In this document: positions 40,179-49,495 of the stretch, piece after piece | Layout: every line of letters begins with the position of its first letter | Position numbering within the stretch: the stretch's first letter is position 1 | Assembly: GCA_963783095.1 (NCBI GenBank) | Contig: CAWAMR010000004.1 | Location: forward strand, 266,631 to 330,630 | Direction: 5' to 3' | DNA from: CAWAMR01 sp963783095 | GTDB lineage: Bacteria > Planctomycetota > Planctomycetia > Gemmatales > Gemmataceae | DNA length: 64,000 nucleotides | Position numbers and translations under genes: made by a program | Notes under the pieces: model-generated | Database searches by the model: none | What the model was told of the DNA's origin: nothing | The model's input: only the letters and a program-made list of their open reading frames with translations

Positions 40179-41553
40179 TTAATCAAAGAGCCGGATAAGA
40201 TCGGTGACGCTAGTCAGTTTCTCCAGGTCCCAACAGCGCGACAACACTGCATCGGCGCGTTGTTTTCCGTACTTCGGCTCAACCATCATCCGAAACTTTT
40301 GTTCCACCTCGGCATCGGTCATTGGGTTCCCCGCGTGACCGCGTGGGAACTCGACTTCTTTCGTGAATTGCCTGCCATCCGTCAGGGTTACTACGATCCG
40401 ATTGGGAATGCCCTTCGGATAGCGCGGTGTCAAGGCATCGTCGAGATGAACTTTTACCTTGGCGGTCAAGTCCACGATATCGCGGGAAGTAAATCGCTCC
40501 GGATCGAATTGCTTCAGCCCGACTTCACCATCGAGCAGGGCCACAGCAGTGCAGTAAGGCAGACTGTGATCGGCGGTTTCGCGGGTCTTTGGCGTCCAGG
40601 CTTCCTTGTATTTGCCGATGATGTTGTACGATGCCTCGAAGGTATGGATGTCGATCGACTTAACTTTCGACACATCGCCGCCGATCTCTTTGCGCAGCTG
40701 CAAGCGCAGCATCGATGGCGCTTTGTGAATGGTACTCGGCCGGCCAGAATTTGATGTAGGTTTTCGTCATCATGAAGCCGTCGGAGGACGGGTTTTCCGC
40801 TCCCAGCGCGCGCAACCGCGAAAGTGTCTCTGGTTACCAGTTTCATGAAGCCCAGGTCGCCTTCGAAAATGGGCGCTGGTCCGCTGAGTCCCTCCGCTGC
40901 CAGCGTTGCGGCGAAGACCCCGTTGCGGGCTGCATTGGCGAAAGCGCAGCCCTTCCACATGCTCAATTCACCGGATCGCGTTTGTCGCAATGCCACATTG
41001 GCCACACCCGCCAGACCAATCGCATGGGCAATCTTGCGCAGCTTCGAGTTTCAGCAATTTGCACGCCGCGATGGCCGATGAGATGGCTCCATAGGTCACA
41101 TGATCAACACCCTGCTCGCGAAGGCTACAGGCATCGCAGAGCCGGCACTGAATCTCGTAGCCGAGCACTCCCGCCAGGATCAAGTCTTTGCCATGAGCAC
41201 CCACGGCCTCGCCAACGCCCAGTACGGCGGCAAGATTATCGCTGGGGTGGGCAGGTTCCAGGGAAAGATAGGTATCGTTGAAGTCGAGGTAACGGATCAG
41301 CAAGCCGTTGACGAAGGTGGCCCATTCGGGGCTGGACTCGGCCGCCGCCGAGAATCGAGGCTCCGGGAGTGCCCGACACCCGCAGCGCGCAACGCTTGGC
41401 GATGGCATAGGCCTCGGCCGGCATCGCGCCGACGGCCGTGGCGAAGGAGTCGATGAAACGGCGTTTGGTTTCATGCACGACGGCTGCGGGAAGATCCTCA
41501 AACCGCAATTGGGCAGCGTATCTGGCAAATCGGTCGGCAAGAGTCTCGGTCAT
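40179..41553 (-). CDS. MmgE/PrpD family dehydratase, frame broken
   Basis: About 458 residues after repair, the usual size of the 2-methylcitrate dehydratase (MmgE/PrpD) family. The N-terminal helical domain starts MTETLADRFARYAAQL. It continues through R-F-I-D-S-F-A-T-A-V-G-A and F-V-N-G-L-L-I-R-Y-L-D-F-N-D-T-Y (catalytic region), H-P-S-D-N-L-A-A-V-L and Y-E-I-Q-C-R-L. The C-terminal lid includes E-G-D-L-G-F and the W-T-P-K-T-R-E-T-A-D-H-S-L-P-Y motif. Breaks lie near 41340, 41040, 40800 and 40715. No other methylcitrate-cycle gene is nearby, so the substrate cannot be assigned. Confidence 0.83.
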
Positions 41554-41680
41554 GAATCGATCCCCGGTATGAAATAGATCCTTCTGTTCGGTTGTTTTAC
41601 AAATCGGGGCCTCGATCTGATAAAATTCGACAGAGAATGCCATTTACAGGCATTCGTTGAATCATAACCTGGACTCCCAC

Positions 41681-42486
41681 ATGCCGCTTCCCCTCGAAGG
41701 CAAGGCCATAGCTCTGGCCGAAGGCAGACAACTCGAAGAACTCGCCGCGATGCTCGAAAAAGAAGGTGCAAGCATTCTGCGCTGCCCGCTTCTGAGCATC
41801 CTGGATGCACCTGACGCCGAACCCGTTGTCAACTGGCTCAAGGAACTCATCGCAGGGAAATTTGCCTATGTCATTCTCCTGACCGGAGAAGGTCTGCGCC
41901 GACTCATCGGCTTCGCGGATCGCGGGGCTGCGCCGAAACGATCACTGCTTTGACGAAGACGAAGGCTATCACACGCGGCCCAAAGCCGGTTCAGGCGCTC
42001 AAGGAATTGGGCCTGTCGCCCACTAAAATCGCCAGTGCGCCGACGACCGAAGGAGTGATCGACACTCTGAAAACCGAAACGCTGTGCGGCTCGACCATCG
42101 GGGTGCAACTCTACAGCGAAAGCAACCGGCCTTTGACCGATTTTATCACGAGCGTGCGTGGAAACTTTCGCACGGTCCAGCCTTACTACTATGCGCCATC
42201 TGCGGATGCGGAGCGAGTCAGCGACATGATTCGCAAGATGGCCGAAGGACAAATTGCAGCGATTGTTTTCACGAGTTCACCGCAGGTCGATCGAGTCTAC
42301 GAGGTCGCAGTTGAGCAGCATCTTGAACTCGAACTTCGGCAAGGGTTAGAACGCACTAAGGTCGCAGCAGTGGGGCCGATTGTCGCAGAAACCTTACGTG
42401 CGAAAGGTGGACGAGTCGATATTACGCCTGATCAGGGCTTTGTGATGAAGAATCTGGTGCAATACATCAGACGCGCTTTTGCCTGA
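41681..42486 (+). CDS. hemD: Uroporphyrinogen-III synthase, one frame break
   Basis: About 268 residues. HemD closes hydroxymethylbilane to uroporphyrinogen III in tetrapyrrole synthesis. The start reads MPLPLEGKAIALAEGRQLEEL, followed by V-I-L-L-T-G-E-G-L-R-R-L. After a break near 41945 the frame continues L-T-K-T-K-A-I-T-R-G-P-K-P-V-Q-A-L-K-E-L-G-L (family motif for the hinge), A-P-T-T-E-G-V, A-I-V-F-T-S-S-P-Q-V and V-A-A-V-G-P-I-V-A-E-T-L. It is divergent from MmgE/PrpD. HemD has low sequence conservation, but motif order is convincing. Confidence 0.85.
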
Positions 42487-42530
42487 TTCTCGCAATGAGG
42501 CGACGAGACTTCGATGGCGGAACTGCGGAG

Positions 42531-42860
42531 TTAGGTTGGCAGATCGACCGCTTGCGGCAAGAACCAACTGAGATTCAAGTCAGGCTGACGTTGTTCCAAC
42601 GTGATCGTCGCCGATGTAAACGAGAACTCCGTAAGGGGTTCGCGAGGAATGTTTCCCGATAAGATGTCGTCGGTTTTCTCGTCCTCGGATTCTTCGATTT
42701 GGGCGATGGCCGCAAGGAGACGGGTCGCCGGCGTTGAATTGGGCTCCAGGCGGACAACAGCACGACCATTGCGTTGAATGAGCACGGTCTCGCCCGATTC
42801 TGCACACTTCAGCAACTCGTCGGCCCGCGCAGCGAATTCACTCACAGAAACGGTGGTCAT
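42531..42860 (-). CDS. Orphan Phd/YefM-like antitoxin
   Basis: The 109-residue protein opens M-T-T-V-S-V-S-E-F-A-A-R-A-D-E-L-L, then ETVLIQRNGRAVVRL, the DNA-binding fold of Phd/YefM antitoxins. The C-terminal 50 residues, which would bind a toxin, are acidic and end in L-P-T. No toxin-sized ORF with PIN, RelE or Doc features lies on either side; hemD is convergent 44 bases away, and a DUF1444 gene is divergent. It could be an orphan regulator. Confidence 0.75.
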   Translation of the reverse strand: MTTVSVSEFAARADELLKCAESGETVLIQRNGRAVVRLEPNSTPATRLLAAIAQIEESEDEKTDDILSGNIPREPLTEFSFTSATITLEQRQPDLNLSWFLPQAVDLPT

Positions 42861-43000
42861 CGGGTTCTCTCATTCCGATGCGGTATCTTTCAATCAGACG
42901 GCGCAAGTTGCGATGACCTTCATTGTAACTCACGATCCCTCGAAAAGTAGATCGATTAACCACACTCAATACATTCTACTTACCAGTCCTCAGTCACCTT

Positions 43001-43595
43001 GTGGAGGTGCGCTATAATGACGGCAGGAAGTTTTTCATCCGCGCAATTGCCTATTTGAAGGCATCGGTGCCGGAACAGGATCCTGCTCCGGTTGTGACTC
43101 TCACGGGGCTCGATGCGCCTGTGTTTCGCAGCCTGAATAATGGGCTGTTGGTGTCTTACGTGGTCGATACCGGCGACGAGTATCAGTTCGTCCAGTATCG
43201 CCATCTTGCCCAAGACTCCGCCACCGAGGACGAACTGCATGCAGCAGGGCTTGGCAATCTTCTTGCCTTGGCAGCAGGTTCGCTACGGGTCGCGCCGCAT
43301 CCGAAGGGCCAAATGTTCGCCGTTCTGATGGGCGGCAACTTTGAGGCCAGTTTGATCTTGCTCGATTGCCTATGGGACGATTCGTTCCGGCAGTTCGCTG
43401 CTGGTCAATATGCTATCGCCATTCCAGCACAACATATTGGCTTTCTGCGACTCGTCATCGGTCGAAGGGCTCCGCGAATTGCAACGAGTTTCTCAAGCGG
43501 CCCATTCTTCACCTATCGACCATCCCCTTTCGGATCGGTTGTACCTTCGAATGGGCAGCCGTTGGCAGGTACTGGATACAGGCTCAGGTTCGTAA
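43001..43595 (+). CDS. DUF1444 (YtpQ-like) protein, one frame break
   Basis: About 198 residues after repair. The DUF1444 pattern is visible: G-L-L-V-S-Y-V-V-D-T-G-D-E-Y-Q-F-V, L-G-N-L-L-A-L-A-A-G-S-L, A-S-L-I-L-L-D-C-L-W-D and, past a break near 43430, N-I-L-A-F-C-D-S-S-S. Family members are cytoplasmic proteins of unknown function. GTG at 43001 is the only upstream start in this frame; a TATAAT at 43013-43018 lies just inside the proposed CDS, so the true start is uncertain. Confidence 0.62.
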
Positions 43596-43684
43596 CTCGC
43601 TCGTGGCGGTGTGTACCATATGTACGAACTGCAAACTTCTATTGAAGGACTGGAAGAACATCCCGATGAAACATCTCTTCACCT

Positions 43685-44692
43685 ATGTCTGCCGACCGTC
43701 TTTCCTATTTGTCGTTGCGCAGCATCTTGGCTTGCATTCTTTACGGACCCACGCCAGTCGTGGCAGAACCACTCTCCGCGAAACCCCAGCCAGCTACGGC
43801 AAAAGAAGAAGCCCGACAACGGGTTTTCGTTGCAGTTGGCTACGGTGGCCGCAGGATGATCTCCCTCGATGGCATCAAATGGGAAATCACGGCTGAGTGG
43901 AAAGAAAACGGCGGCGACGACGCCAATAACCTGATGAGCATCGCCTTTGCCAGAGATAAGTTCGTTGTCGTCGGCGGCTCGTTTCCGGGCCGAATCCTGG
44001 TTTCATCCGATGGCCGCAAATGGCGTGAAGTGGAATCGCCCCGGTTTCGAGTGAACCCGGTCCTGTTCGGAAACGATCGGTTCGTTGCCGGCGGGCCCGA
44101 CAAGACTTTGCTCTGGTCGAAGGATGCAGAAACGTGGAAGAAAGGCGCGATCATCGATGCCAAGGAAGCCAGCCATTTCCGCTTCGGTGCCTTTGGGAAC
44201 GGCCTGCTCGTATTCATGGGCAACGCCGGTGGCAATAGCCCGATCACCTGGGTTGCAACTACCAAGGATGGCGAGAAACTGGAACACGTCGATGTCAATC
44301 TGCCGCAATTCTTCAACATGGCTTTCGGCAAGGGGCGATTCGTCGCGGTTGGTGCCGATGGTCGCAGGATGAGTTCCAAGGATGGTAAAACCTGGGAACA
44401 CGAGGCCACCGAAAAGGGAGTTGAACTTCGGAGTATCGTTTGGACAGGCAAAGAGTTCATCGCGGGTGGCGGCGGTGCTACTTATCGATCGGGTGATGGA
44501 ATCGAATGGACCAAGGACGCGAAAGCGATGCCCTGCCATTTGCTGTACGCGAATGAGAAGATCTATATCGGCACCAACTGGCCCGGACAGATGTTGAGTT
44601 CCCGCGACGGGAAGACCTGGACGAAGCACAAGAAGCAAACACCCAACGGCATCAATGCCGTGGGCGTTGGCGAAATCAAGGTAAAGCAGTAG
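43685..44692 (+). CDS. Exported Asp-box beta-propeller protein
   Basis: The intact 335-residue protein has an N-terminal hydrophobic segment (about residues 9-27, ending P-V-V-A-E) that can act as a signal peptide. The rest is a sialidase/BNR-like propeller with recurring Asp-boxes S-x-D-x-x-x-W: SSDGRKW, SKDAETW, SKDGKTW, SGDGIEW and SRDGKTW. No catalytic Arg triad of sialidases was traced, so binding rather than hydrolysis is likelier. Its TAG stop is supplied by the first bases of the adjoining hairpin repeat, which suggests the repeat may have truncated or redefined the end. Confidence 0.75.
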   Translation: MSADRLSYLSLRSILACILYGPTPVVAEPLSAKPQPATAKEEARQRVFVAVGYGGRRMISLDGIKWEITAEWKENGGDDANNLMSIAFARDKFVVVGGSFPGRILVSSDGRKWREVESPRFRVNPVLFGNDRFVAGGPDKTLLWSKDAETWKKGAIIDAKEASHFRFGAFGNGLLVFMGNAGGNSPITWVATTKDGEKLEHVDVNLPQFFNMAFGKGRFVAVGADGRRMSSKDGKTWEHEATEKGVELRSIVWTGKEFIAGGGGATYRSGDGIEWTKDAKAMPCHLLYANEKIYIGTNWPGQMLSSRDGKTWTKHKKQTPNGINAVGVGEIKVKQ

Positions 44693-44808
44693 GGCGGGTC
44701 GAGGCTTTGCAAGGCCCGCCATCAAGCGGCATCTCGCACTCTGGCGGGCCTCGCAAAGCCTCGACCCGCCCTACACAATTCGGTGAACGCTGAATTTGCA
44801 ACAGGCTC
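44690..44808. repeat. Hairpin repeat R1, copy A
   Basis: The arms 44690-44720 and 44743-44773 pair over 31 bases with one mismatch (word GGGCGGGTCGAGGCTTTGC). A 30-base tail ends in TTTGCAACAGGCTCT. It is homologous over its length to copy B at 47996-48140, same orientation. It joins the stop codons of two convergent genes: the propeller stop on the left, the DUF1501 stop on the right. Confidence 0.88.
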
Positions 44809-46065
44809 TAAAACAAATCCTTCACCACAGTAGCTCCGGTCGCTACCATCGGAACCGGACGACCTGTCCCTGTTGTCCACTCTTTGCTGGAATCGATTCC
44901 GAGAGCTTTACATACGGTTGCCATAAAATCGGCAGGAGAGACCGGGTGTTTTTCCACCGTGCCCCCATTTGGCCCTGTGTCTCCAATCGCGTGACCGTTC
45001 TTCAATCCGCCCCCCGCGAGCATGGTCGTCCAGGCCCGACTGAAGTGGCTGGAGCCGTTTTGCGGATTTCGGCCGAACTCGCCCATCGCGATCACAAGGG
45101 TGGAATCCAGCAACCCGCGTTGTCGGAGGTCTGCGATCAGCGCGGCCAGTGGGGTATCGAGTTCTTCGCTCAGCTTCACCGTGCGCCGAACCGTGTCCTT
45201 GTGAACATCCCAGCCGTCTTGACGAACTTCGACGAATTTGACGCCACTCTCGATCAATCGGCGGGCCAATAACATCTGGTTGCCGATATGGGTCGTTCCA
45301 TAGGCCGATCGCATGGCGGCCGGCTCTCCCGAAAGATCGAACGCCTTGCTCTTCGGACTGTGCATCAGACGGTTGGCGCGATCGAGTGTTACCCGGTGCG
45401 CTTCAACCGATGGCGACGCGTGGTCGGTGAGGAAGGCGGTATTGAGTTCATCCAGCAGGCTCGCTTTGGCGTCGAAATCGGCAAGCGAGCCGACGGGTTG
45501 TAAATCGCTCAACTCTCCCGTTTCCTCGACGCGAATCGGGCCAAACTTGGGACCGAGATCGCCAGCCTCCATAGCCGTTGAATTTCGGACTGCCGACCAA
45601 GATAAAGTTGGGCAGATCGTTGCTTTCATCGCCGAGCTTGCGGGAAACGATCGATCCGAGAACGGGGTGAGTCACACCATTCTGGCCCTTGCGAAAGCCG
45701 GTGTGCATCAGGTAGCGGGCGGTAGCGTGGTTTGAATCCGCCGTGCGCATTCCGCGCAGAAGCGTCACATCTTTCATTTCCGCGGCGAGCTTCGGGAATT
45801 TCTCGCTGATGCGCACACCGGGCGCAGCGGTGGAGATCGGCTTAAGCGCGCTGTGTGATTTCACGTCGAAAACCAGAGATTGCGGCGGTCCGCCGATCAT
45901 CCACACCAGGATACACGATTTATGCGCCACGCCGACTTTCGCAGCGCTCGCGGCCCGTGCGGACAGCACGTTGAACCACGGAGCGACGCAAGTCCCCAAG
46001 AAGCCCGCCGACGTGAGGCGAAGCATGTCGCGGCGCGACACAACTGCTTGACTATTGGTTAACAT
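44808..46065 (-). CDS. DUF1501 protein with Tat signal, one frame break
   Basis: About 419 residues. The leader V-S-R-R-D-M-L-R-L-T-S-A-G-F-L-G is a Tat signal. Family features follow: C-I-L-V-W-M-I-G-G-P-P-Q, the D-x-K-S region, L-L-R-G-M-R-T, V-E-V-R-Q-D-G-W-D-V-H-K-D, L-V-I-A-M-G-E-F-G-R-N-P and GGGLKNGHAIGDT. The fold is related to sulfatases and alkaline phosphatases. A break lies near 45575. DUF1501 genes pair with DUF1549/DUF1553 genes across planctomycetes, as here, 31 bases apart; function is unknown. Confidence 0.9.
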
Positions 46066-46096
46066 AGGTTGATTCCTTTGTTGGTTGATGCCCGCA

Positions 46097-47935
46097 TCAA
46101 TGGTTATTCACAAACTCAGCACTGTTGAGTAAGGCCCACATCACGGCGGAGTAACCTTTTTCCAGGCTGCCTTGTTTCGAGATAAAATCGCTCATACGTG
46201 TCACTTCGGATGTAGTGGGGTAGCGAGAAAGCCCGATCAGGTACAGGTGTTCGATGGCCTTTTCCTTCACGCTATATTGCATTGCCGATTGAGCGACCGA
46301 ATCGCACGCCGGGGGGAGTTTGGAGTTCATCAGTCTTAAAAGTTGAGGGACGCCGTAGGTATATTCACCGGGGTTCTCATCGTACTCGCGGGAATCGAAG
46401 AACTGGATACCCTGACTGCTATTGTCCAATTTTGCCTGCTTTTTGCCTTGCTTGGGTTCTCTGGGTAAACCCAGCTGATCCGATGTCGCGACCGCATACG
46501 ACAGAAACAGACTGCGCGGCGTGAGAACTTTCATCGCCATGTGACTGTACAACTCCACATCATCTTTGTTTTCCGGGACAGTCATGCTGCTTCTCTGATA
46601 GGCTTGGGTCGAACAAATGATGGAGATGATGTGTTTCTGATCGAACTTTGAAACGATGAATTCTTCGGCGAGCAAATCGAACGCTTCGGGATGAGAAGGA
46701 ACACTATTGGGCCGAATGTCGTCGAGCGGGTTGATGAAGCCGCCCGAAGAACTGCGCCCATAACCGATTCACTGCGGCGCGCGCAAAGTATGGGTTATCG
46801 GGTGATGTCAGCCACTCCGCGGCATAGTCGCGGGAGACATCGCTCCTCGTGACGGCATTTCCATCGAGTATTTTTGCTCTGGCAGCACCGATGAATTTGC
46901 CTTCATTGCGCGGGTCGGGAATCGGAATGCTTCCATCCGGCAACGTCGAAATCGTATCCGTCGCTGCTTTACCGACGGCTTTCCCAAGCGGTGCATCGGC
47001 AATGCGTGCGGCATTGTTGGTGACGTTCTTCTTGGCGGGATTCTCGCGAACGGCCAGGGTTCTGCCGAAAAAGGCGGCGAGGCCCCAAAAATCGTTCTGT
47101 TTCCATGCCGAGGTCATGGGATGCACATGGCATTCTGCGCACATCAGTTGGTTGCCGAGAAACAAGGCCGATGCTGTGCCGACGATCTTGTTCGCCGCAG
47201 GCTGCCCGTTGTCGCTATTGGCCAGGATGAAAAATGTTTCCCCCGCGAGACTCTGATCGCCCTTGGCCGTCAGCATGGAGCGGACGATTTCGTCCCAGGG
47301 CCCGTCGGAGTTGAAGCGATGGGTCAGCCATTTGATGAAAACGTCGGGGGTCTTGATCAGTCGATTATTATCCGGATCGCGCTTGACCAATAGATCGTGC
47401 CAGTAGTGTGCAAAGTGCTGGCCGTATCTCGAATCGGCCAATAATTCCGCGATAAGTTTTCGGCGCTTATCGCCATCCTTGCTCGCAATGAATTCAACGG
47501 CTTTTGCTTCACCTGGGATAACGCCGACGATGTCGATGTAGGCCCGAGCAGGAACTCCGCATCGGTTGCCCCACGCGATGCGGGGATCTTGGCGGCCTCG
47601 CGTTTGCGGTCCAGAATCGCATCAATACGTGCTGCCATGTCGGAAACTGTCCTTGGAGATTTCGCCGTCACCTTCAACGGCGGCAGCAGCTTTTTGTCTC
47701 CAGGAGGATCCCCATACTTCTTCGCTTCATTTTCAACGTGTTTATCCAGCTCGTTGTCGGGCGTGCCGGTCGTCGGCGCGGTATCGTTCTTCGATTTCGG
47801 GTTATTGGCCGGCTTGGAATCCTCGCCGCCGCCGACTACAAAGCCAACGCCGAAGAGCATGAAGAGTATTGCGGCAACCGCCCATAACGACTTCAGGGAT
47901 GATCCGGATTGGGTGTACCTAAGTTCTGCTTTCAC
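46097..47935 (-). CDS. DUF1549/DUF1553 protein with c-type heme motif, frame broken
   Basis: About 612 residues. One transmembrane helix lies near residues 16-35 (LWAVAAILFMLFGVGFVVGG). The DUF1549 region begins at M-A-A-R-I-D-A-I-L and runs to L-A-D-S-R-Y-G-Q-H-F-A-H-Y-W-H-D-L-L. DUF1553 starts A-R-A-A-V-N-R-L-W-A-Q-F-F-G-R and ends in W-A-L-L-N-S-A-E-F-V-N-N-H. Between them is C-A-E-C-H-V-H-P, a CxxCH heme-binding motif. Breaks lie near 47540, 47460 and 46730. It is operonic with the DUF1501 gene; the pair is a planctomycete hallmark. Confidence 0.9.
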
Positions 47936-47995
47936 AACTGCACCTGTTCAAATTCGGTTGGGGCGGATGTGTTGATAACCCGGTTTTTCAGAATC

Positions 47996-48140
47996 GTAGG
48001 GCGGGTCGAAGCTTTGCGAGGCCCGCAATGAAGCGGCCTCTCGGTCTGGCGGGCCTCGCTACTGATTAAGTCTGGCGGGCCTCGCAAAGCCTCGACCCGC
48101 CCTACAAGATTCGCTGACCCTAATTTTGCAACAGGCTTCT
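47996..48140. repeat. Hairpin repeat R1, copy B
   Basis: The outer arms (47996-48026 and about 48074-48104) pair, with an extra partial inner copy of the right arm (TCTGGCGGGCCTCGC occurs twice). The tail CAAGATTCGCTGACCCTAA and TTTTGCAACAGGCTTCT matches the tail of copy A. It lies upstream of the DUF1549 gene and 3' of the next minus-strand gene. Confidence 0.88.
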
Positions 48141-48177
48141 ACTTATTAAGCCCAGAGGCGATCACCCGGTTGAAATA

Positions 48178-48575
48178 TCAGGTATTCTTCTTCTTTTTCG
48201 GTTTCTTCTTTTTGTTCTTGTTCCCAGCCTTCTTGACCGCAGCTCCGGTCGAGACTTTCACCGACATGACGACATCCTTCCCGCCTTCGCTTTCTGTCAA
48301 AACCGTAACCTTCGCTCCATTCATGATCCCTGCCAGTCCGTTCTCGATGGTCGCGACCGTCTCAACCGGCTTGCCTTTCTTGTTTTTTCCGAGATTGACG
48401 GAAACGAAACTGGCATCTTTGCTGACGGCGAAACTCTGATCCTTGCCTTCGACCGTCAAAGTGATGCTGTTTGTCGAGGCATCAACGCTCTTGACGGTTC
48501 CCTTGACTTCCTCCGCGTGGGCAACGCAGATTCCAAGACCGAGGCAAGAATCCCTGCGAAAAGTGTGCGGATCAT
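48178..48575 (-). CDS. Small secreted protein with Lys-rich tail, one frame break
   Basis: About 132 residues. GGAG sits seven bases before the ATG at 48575, which opens MIRTLFAGILASVL; after a break near 48535 the signal peptide ends V-A-H-A|EEVKGTV. The domain is a short beta-rich fold (V-K-S-V-D-A-S-T-N-S-I-T-L-T-V-E-G-K-D) like OB-type secreted proteins. The tail is a run of Lys/Pro/Asn (K-N-K-K-K-K-P-K-K-K-K). Cell-surface or nucleic-acid binding of the tail is speculation. Confidence 0.6.
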
Positions 48576-48742
48576 CGATTAACTCCGGTGAGCGGCGTTG
48601 GTTATTGGTGGGTTGCATCGGGGCATTGCATTTCATTCACTATAGGTTAAACCACCGAAACATCTGAGAGTTTCTACCTAAAAATGACAACTCGACAAAA
48701 AATGGAAATTGGCCGTGAAAAGGTAGTCGTTGCCGTTTCGTT

Positions 48743-49334
48743 TTATCCTTCCTGAACCTTTGGCGGTCGCCGCCGTCGGCGCGGCCAGAATTGGACCGCC
48801 AGAAAAAAGAATGTCGATGATGCGCCACTGATACAGACGAAGGATGCAGCGCGGTTAATATCCCACATGTCCACGGCAAAGTAAGTGAAACCGACGAGTG
48901 CGGAGAGATTGAACATCAATACCAACCAACTGATCACCATCTTTCGCACGCGCTGGCGATGCATGTCGCTCTTCGGCGTCTTGAACCTGCGCCAGTCGAC
49001 GGTACGGACAGGCTCCTCGTCCGAATATTCTTCGGGTACATCCTCCACGGTTTCAACAGCTGCCGCTTCCTCGGAGAAGGCAGGATCCAAAAGGGCCATT
49101 GCCGCCGACGGTTGCGGGCTGTTTTCCCCTGGGCCGGCCGGGACAATCTCGGCCTCAAGGATTTTCTCATCCAGGCGCTGCGACTTCCGCCACCGGTTGC
49201 ACGATCTCGGCAAATTCGGGCTGGGGTGAAGAAATGGTGATGATCTGGAGACAAAACGGACAGGCAGTTTGGCCGTGATGAGCTGCCACGTTCTCGATGC
49301 GTTTGGAGCAGACAGGACAATCGAAGTTCACCAT
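48743..49334 (-). CDS. Zinc-ribbon protein with two transmembrane helices, one frame break
   Basis: About 196 residues. It starts MVNFDCPVCSKRIENVAAHH and continues C-P-F-C, a four-Cys zinc ribbon. After a break near 49175 comes an acidic linker (E-D-V-P-E-E-Y-S-D-E-E-P), then two C-terminal helices (VISWLVLMFNLSALVGFTYFA and a second after D-I-N-R) and an Arg/Lys-rich end. GGAG lies seven bases before the ATG. Planctomycetes encode many such zinc-ribbon membrane proteins; none has a known role that I can name. Confidence 0.65.
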
Positions 49335-49353
49335 TTTCGATCTCCATCACTTA

Positions 49354-49457
49354 AGTTCCAAGTTCCAAGTTCCAGGTTCCAAGTTAAAAACAAGCACAAT
49401 CGTTTCGAAGAAACGGTCTGTCTTCAACTTGGAACCTGGAACTTGGAACTTGGAACT
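49354..49457. repeat. Perfect 32-bp-arm hairpin of GTTCCAA heptamers
   Basis: The left arm (49354-49385) and right arm (49426-49457) are exact reverse complements, each about four tandem GTTCCAA-type heptamers. The loop holds a further small inverted pair (CGTTTC and GAAACG at 49401-49415). A remnant with the same words (AACATGGAACTTGGAACATGG) occurs near 35289. Confidence 0.9.
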
Positions 49458-49495
49458 AATCATAATCCATCTCTGAGCATCTCGCCGCCTGCGTT

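Noticed and set aside
43013..43018. TATAAT as a promoter -10 box for the DUF1444 gene
   Set aside because: It lies inside the proposed CDS and lacks a -35 box; more probably chance, though it leaves the start uncertain.
44690..44808. R1 as a simple intrinsic terminator
   Set aside because: There is no U-run after the stem, the arms are far longer than needed, and a second homologous copy with a shared tail exists 3.3 kb away.
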